Shown in pieces: positions 5,209 to 7,455 of a stretch of DNA of 7,455 nucleotides. The translations under genes were made by a program, and so were the position numbers. The stretch comes from an uncultured Alistipes sp. (GTDB lineage: Bacteria > Bacteroidota > Bacteroidia > Bacteroidales > Rikenellaceae): positions 1-7,455 of the forward strand of contig CAJGDL010000085.1 of the NCBI GenBank assembly GCA_904502075.1, given 5' to 3'. The notes beneath the pieces are model-generated. The model searched no databases. It was not told the origin of the DNA and was given only the letters and a program-made list of their open reading frames with translations. Within the stretch, counting starts at the first letter, position 1, and each line of letters opens with the position of its first letter.

Positions 5209-6988
5209 CGTAGGGGCAATACATCAAGATCCCCCGCTGATCCAAAATCTCACGCGCCTTCTTGTAGGGCTGAAGGGCACGACCCAAAGCATCGAGCTCG
5301 TAGTGGGCCTTGATGCGGGCGTTCAGCGAGGAGAAGATGGCGGCAAAACCCTCCAACTCGGGCATTGACTCCTCGACGCGGTAGTTCTCCAAGCCGGCCT
5401 TCGAGGCGGCTACGGCAATGGCAGCCTTCAGACCTCCGTGGCTGTCGGCCAGACCGATCTTGAGAGCATCTACTCCCGACCATACGCGACCACCGGCGAT
5501 GTCGAGCACCTTCTCGATCTCCAGATTACGGCCCTCCGAAACTTTGGTCGTGAAGCTCTCGTAGATCTTGTCCACCGAGCGAATCATCATCAGCTTCTCG
5601 GCGGGGGTGGTGGGGCGAATGGTACCCACAAGGAAGCCCTGACCGAAGTCGGCCGAGGGGTTGGTCTTCACGTTGTCGAAGGTGATGCCAAGTTTCTCTT
5701 CGGCCATCTCACCGATGCAGGGGAAGGCACCGAAGACACCGATCGAGCCGGTAAGGGTCATTTTGTTACAGAGGATGGCATCGGCCGGTGCTGAGATGTA
5801 GTAACCACCCGAAGCGGCGTAGTCGCCCATCGAAACCACCACGGGCTTCTCGGCCTGCAGGAGCTTCACCTCGCGCCAGATCACATCCGATGCAAGGGCG
5901 CTGCCACCCGGCGAATTGACACGCAGCACGACGGCCTTGATGTCATCGTTCTTGCGCACCTTGGCAATCTCTTGGGCCAGCGTGTTGCCGAAGATCGTAC
6001 CCCCCTCGGTTCCATCACCGTCGATGATTTGACCATCGGCATAGACAATGGCCACCTGCGGAGCCGTCAAATTCTGCACATCGGGCACGAGCTGTGCGGC
6101 GTACTCGCCCAACGAGATGAAGTTGTACTCTCCATCGGCATTCTGCTCAATCTCCAGCTCGGCAAAGAGGTTCTCCATCTCGTCCTCGTAGATCAGGCCA
6201 TCGACCAATCCATGCTCGAGGGCATCCTCGGGGGCGGTGAGGCCCAAGTTGTCGGCCAGGCGGTTGAGCTCCTCCACCGAGATGCCGCGACTCTCGGCCA
6301 CAGCCTCATTCAGAACCTGCCACATCGAGCCGATCATCTGCTCGTTCTGCTCGCGATTCTCGGGCGACATCTTCTTCAGGAAATAGGGCTCCACGGCACT
6401 CTTATACTTGCAGACCGTGGGGCGGAAGATCTCATACTCAACGCCGAGTTTGTCGAAGAGTCCTTTGAAGAAGGGGATGGTTGTGCTCATACCCAACCAC
6501 GAGAGGTCGCCCTCCTTCTGGAGGTAGATCTTATCGGCCACCGTAGCCAAGAAATACTGCCCCTGGCTGAAGTTCTCGCTATAGGCAAAGACCGCCTTAC
6601 CGCTCTCGGCCTTGAACTCTGCGATGGCACCGCGCAACTCCTCGAGAGCGGCCGTCGAGGCCAATCCCGTTCCCAGCGGACGAATGTAGATTGCCTTGAT
6701 GCGGTCGTCTGTCTTGGCGGCATCAATGGCCTGCAGGGCCTTGTAGAGCGAGATCGAGGAGGTCATCTCCATCGACATAAAGTCCAATCCAGCCAATGGA
6801 TCGGTGACGGGCGAGTCGGTAATCGTCTCTGCGAAGTCGATCTTGAGGATCGAATTCTCCTCCACAACCACCGGGGTATGCATCGACCCGACCATACCCA
6901 TCAGGGTCATCACCCACAGAAGTGTAGTCAGAAAACCTCCGACCACCACAGCCAGCAGGGCTGCCAAAAAGATCTTCATGAATTTCAT
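5192..6988 (-). CDS. sppA: Signal peptide peptidase SppA, 67K type
   Basis: A 598-residue membrane-anchored serine protease of family S49 with the long, duplicated architecture of E. coli SppA. One N-terminal hydrophobic segment (about residues 5-34) anchors it. The first S49 repeat (about 45-270) supplies the catalytic lysine K196 in CKYKSAVEPY, and the second (about 310-540) supplies the nucleophile S393 in SMGDYAASGGYYIS, preceded by LRVNSPGGSALAS. Both dyad residues match the family's KSAVEP and ASGGY motifs, so the enzyme should be active. It digests signal peptides left in the membrane after cleavage by signal peptidase. The end, GILMYCPYEYSIL, fits the short conserved C-terminus of Bacteroidetes homologues. 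ATGs at codons 1 and 4 are both usable. A clear promoter lies upstream. The gene is convergent with pth and divergent from galE. Confidence 0.95.
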   Translation of the reverse strand: MKFMKIFLAALLAVVVGGFLTTLLWVMTLMGMVGSMHTPVVVEENSILKIDFAETITDSPVTDPLAGLDFMSMEMTSSISLYKALQAIDAAKTDDRIKAIYIRPLGTGLASTAALEELRGAIAEFKAESGKAVFAYSENFSQGQYFLATVADKIYLQKEGDLSWLGMSTTIPFFKGLFDKLGVEYEIFRPTVCKYKSAVEPYFLKKMSPENREQNEQMIGSMWQVLNEAVAESRGISVEELNRLADNLGLTAPEDALEHGLVDGLIYEDEMENLFAELEIEQNADGEYNFISLGEYAAQLVPDVQNLTAPQVAIVYADGQIIDGDGTEGGTIFGNTLAQEIAKVRKNDDIKAVVLRVNSPGGSALASDVIWREVKLLQAEKPVVVSMGDYAASGGYYISAPADAILCNKMTLTGSIGVFGAFPCIGEMAEEKLGITFDNVKTNPSADFGQGFLVGTIRPTTPAEKLMMIRSVDKIYESFTTKVSEGRNLEIEKVLDIAGGRVWSGVDALKIGLADSHGGLKAAIAVAASKAGLENYRVEESMPELEGFAAIFSSLNARIKAHYELDALGRALQPYKKAREILDQRGILMYCPYEYSIL

Positions 6989-7056
6989 ATTGCTTTATTT
7001 TTTTGATTGTTTTCTTATTATCGCCCCCGAAACCCGCCCAATGAGGCTTTTGAGGG

Positions 7057-7070
7057 TGTGATCCATCACA
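7057..7070. promoter_or_regulatory. 14-bp palindrome at the sppA start site, candidate operator
   Basis: TGTGAT-CC-ATCACA is a perfect inverted repeat with 6-bp arms and a 2-base centre. It overlaps the downstream end of the sppA -7 box (7069-7076) and covers the expected start site, where a bound protein would block transcription. The half-sites resemble the TGTGA/TCACA halves of Crp/Fnr-family operators, but the gap is four bases rather than the six of E. coli CRP sites. No regulator is identified in the window, so the role is inference. Confidence 0.42.
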
Positions 7071-7099
7071 AAGGTAGGAATAAAATGGTAAAAATCAAA
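7069..7099 (-). promoter_or_regulatory. Bacteroidetes-type promoter for sppA
   Basis: Read on the - strand, TTTG (7099-7096), 19 bases and TACCTTTG (7076-7069) match the Bacteroidetes -33/-7 consensus exactly. Transcription would begin around 7062, leaving a leader of about 70 bases before the ATG at 6988. The leader's last stretch is AT-rich (AAAAAAATAAAG), which is usual for this phylum. Confidence 0.82.
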
Positions 7100-7135
7100 C
7101 GATATTTATTGTTTTTCGATAAAAAAAGCAGATGG

Positions 7136-7166
7136 TTGCAATGTTGGAAAATAATTCGTACATTTG
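7136..7166 (+). promoter_or_regulatory. Bacteroidetes-type promoter for galE
   Basis: TACATTTG (7159-7166) fits TAnnTTTG exactly, and TTG at 7136-7138 lies 20 bases upstream as the -33 element. The predicted start near 7172 gives a leader of about 53 bases. It faces away from the sppA promoter, with only about 36 bases between the two -33 elements. Confidence 0.75.
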
Positions 7167-7224
7167 TATGATGCATATTATGCCGTTTAAACCAAAATCG
7201 TAAAATCGCTAAAAATAGGATACC

Positions 7225-7455
7225 ATGAAGAAACAGACCGTATTGGTGGCTGGAGGTGCCGGTTATATTGGCTCGCACACCACCGTGGAACTCATTGAGG
7301 CTGGCTACGACGTAGTGATTGCCGACAACCTCTCGAATTCGGAGATGCGTGCCGTGGAGGGGGTGCGCAAGATTACCGGAGTGGAGATTCCTTTCGTGCA
7401 GGTGGACTGCTGCGACAAGGAGGCCTTCCGCAAACTCTTCGAGCAGTATGAGTTC
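7225..7455 (+). CDS. galE: UDP-glucose 4-epimerase, N-terminal fragment
   Basis: The first 77 codons of a gene that runs off the window. The protein opens with the Rossmann-fold NAD-binding motif VLVAGGAGYIGSH (residues 6-18), followed by TTVELIEAGYDVVIADNLSNS. This matches GalE, an extended short-chain dehydrogenase that interconverts UDP-glucose and UDP-galactose for the Leloir pathway and for glycan precursors. The end of the second strand and the DNLSNS segment favour GalE over other sugar-nucleotide epimerases. The catalytic Ser and YxxxK residues lie beyond the window. The usual family motif has Thr before the glycines (VTGG) and here it is Ala, a minor variation. The ATG at 7225 gives the standard start, and the gene has its own promoter. 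Confidence 0.9.
   Translation, partial: MKKQTVLVAGGAGYIGSHTTVELIEAGYDVVIADNLSNSEMRAVEGVRKITGVEIPFVQVDCCDKEAFRKLFEQYEF

Noticed and set aside
4911..5219. 102-codon open frame on the - strand across the pth-sppA spacer
   Set aside because: It overlaps the sppA end and reads through both the long hairpin and the pth terminator. The base-pairing explains the sequence better than coding does, and no start signal or motif is visible.
5972..7006. 344-codon open frame on the + strand opposite sppA
   Set aside because: It is antisense to conserved SppA sequence including the K196 region, and its peptide looks like a low-information Leu/Gly/His-rich shadow.
7066..7278. 70-codon open frame on the - strand over the sppA/galE promoters
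   Set aside because: It covers two promoter motifs and the start of galE, and its composition reflects AT-rich non-coding DNA.

Overview
The window looks like a chromosomal housekeeping segment from a Bacteroidales bacterium with fairly GC-rich coding DNA, most likely Alistipes or a close Rikenellaceae relative. Three intergenic regions carry the Bacteroidetes-type promoter (TTTG or TTG, 18-20 bases, then TAnnTTTG). There are no strong Shine-Dalgarno sequences, and a DUF4296 lipoprotein, a family I know mainly from Bacteroidetes, is present. The genus is inferred from base composition, codon style and gene order; no rRNA is present to settle it.

Left part (1-3364, all + strand): the end of rbfA (ribosome maturation), an FtsX/LolE-type four-TM permease, a DUF4296 lipoprotein and an amidohydrolase of the deaminase/chlorohydrolase type. 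They are tightly packed and look co-transcribed. The lipoprotein and amidohydrolase genes overlap by at least 83 bases in different frames. Middle part (3365-4883): a Bacteroidetes promoter embedded in a 7-bp tandem repeat, a roughly 110-base leader that may be structured, rplY (ribosomal protein L25/Ctc), a hairpin terminator, and pth (peptidyl-tRNA hydrolase). These are translation genes, and rplY has codon choice typical of a highly expressed gene.

Right part: a perfect-palindrome terminator follows pth. Then comes a convergent intergenic stretch (about 4960-5191) with no gene but unusually dense inverted-repeat structure, including an imperfect hairpin of about 125 bases whose stem runs into the last codons of the next gene. 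sppA (signal peptide peptidase, - strand, 598 aa) follows. A divergent 236-bp spacer then holds two face-away promoters and a 14-bp palindrome lying over the sppA -7 box. The window ends inside galE (UDP-glucose 4-epimerase).

Most of the window is ordinary core genome. I saw no mobile-element gene, CRISPR array, tRNA or rRNA. The best candidates for something undescribed are the structured pth-sppA intergenic element, the rplY leader and the palindrome at the sppA start site. I cannot show from this window alone that any of them is functional.
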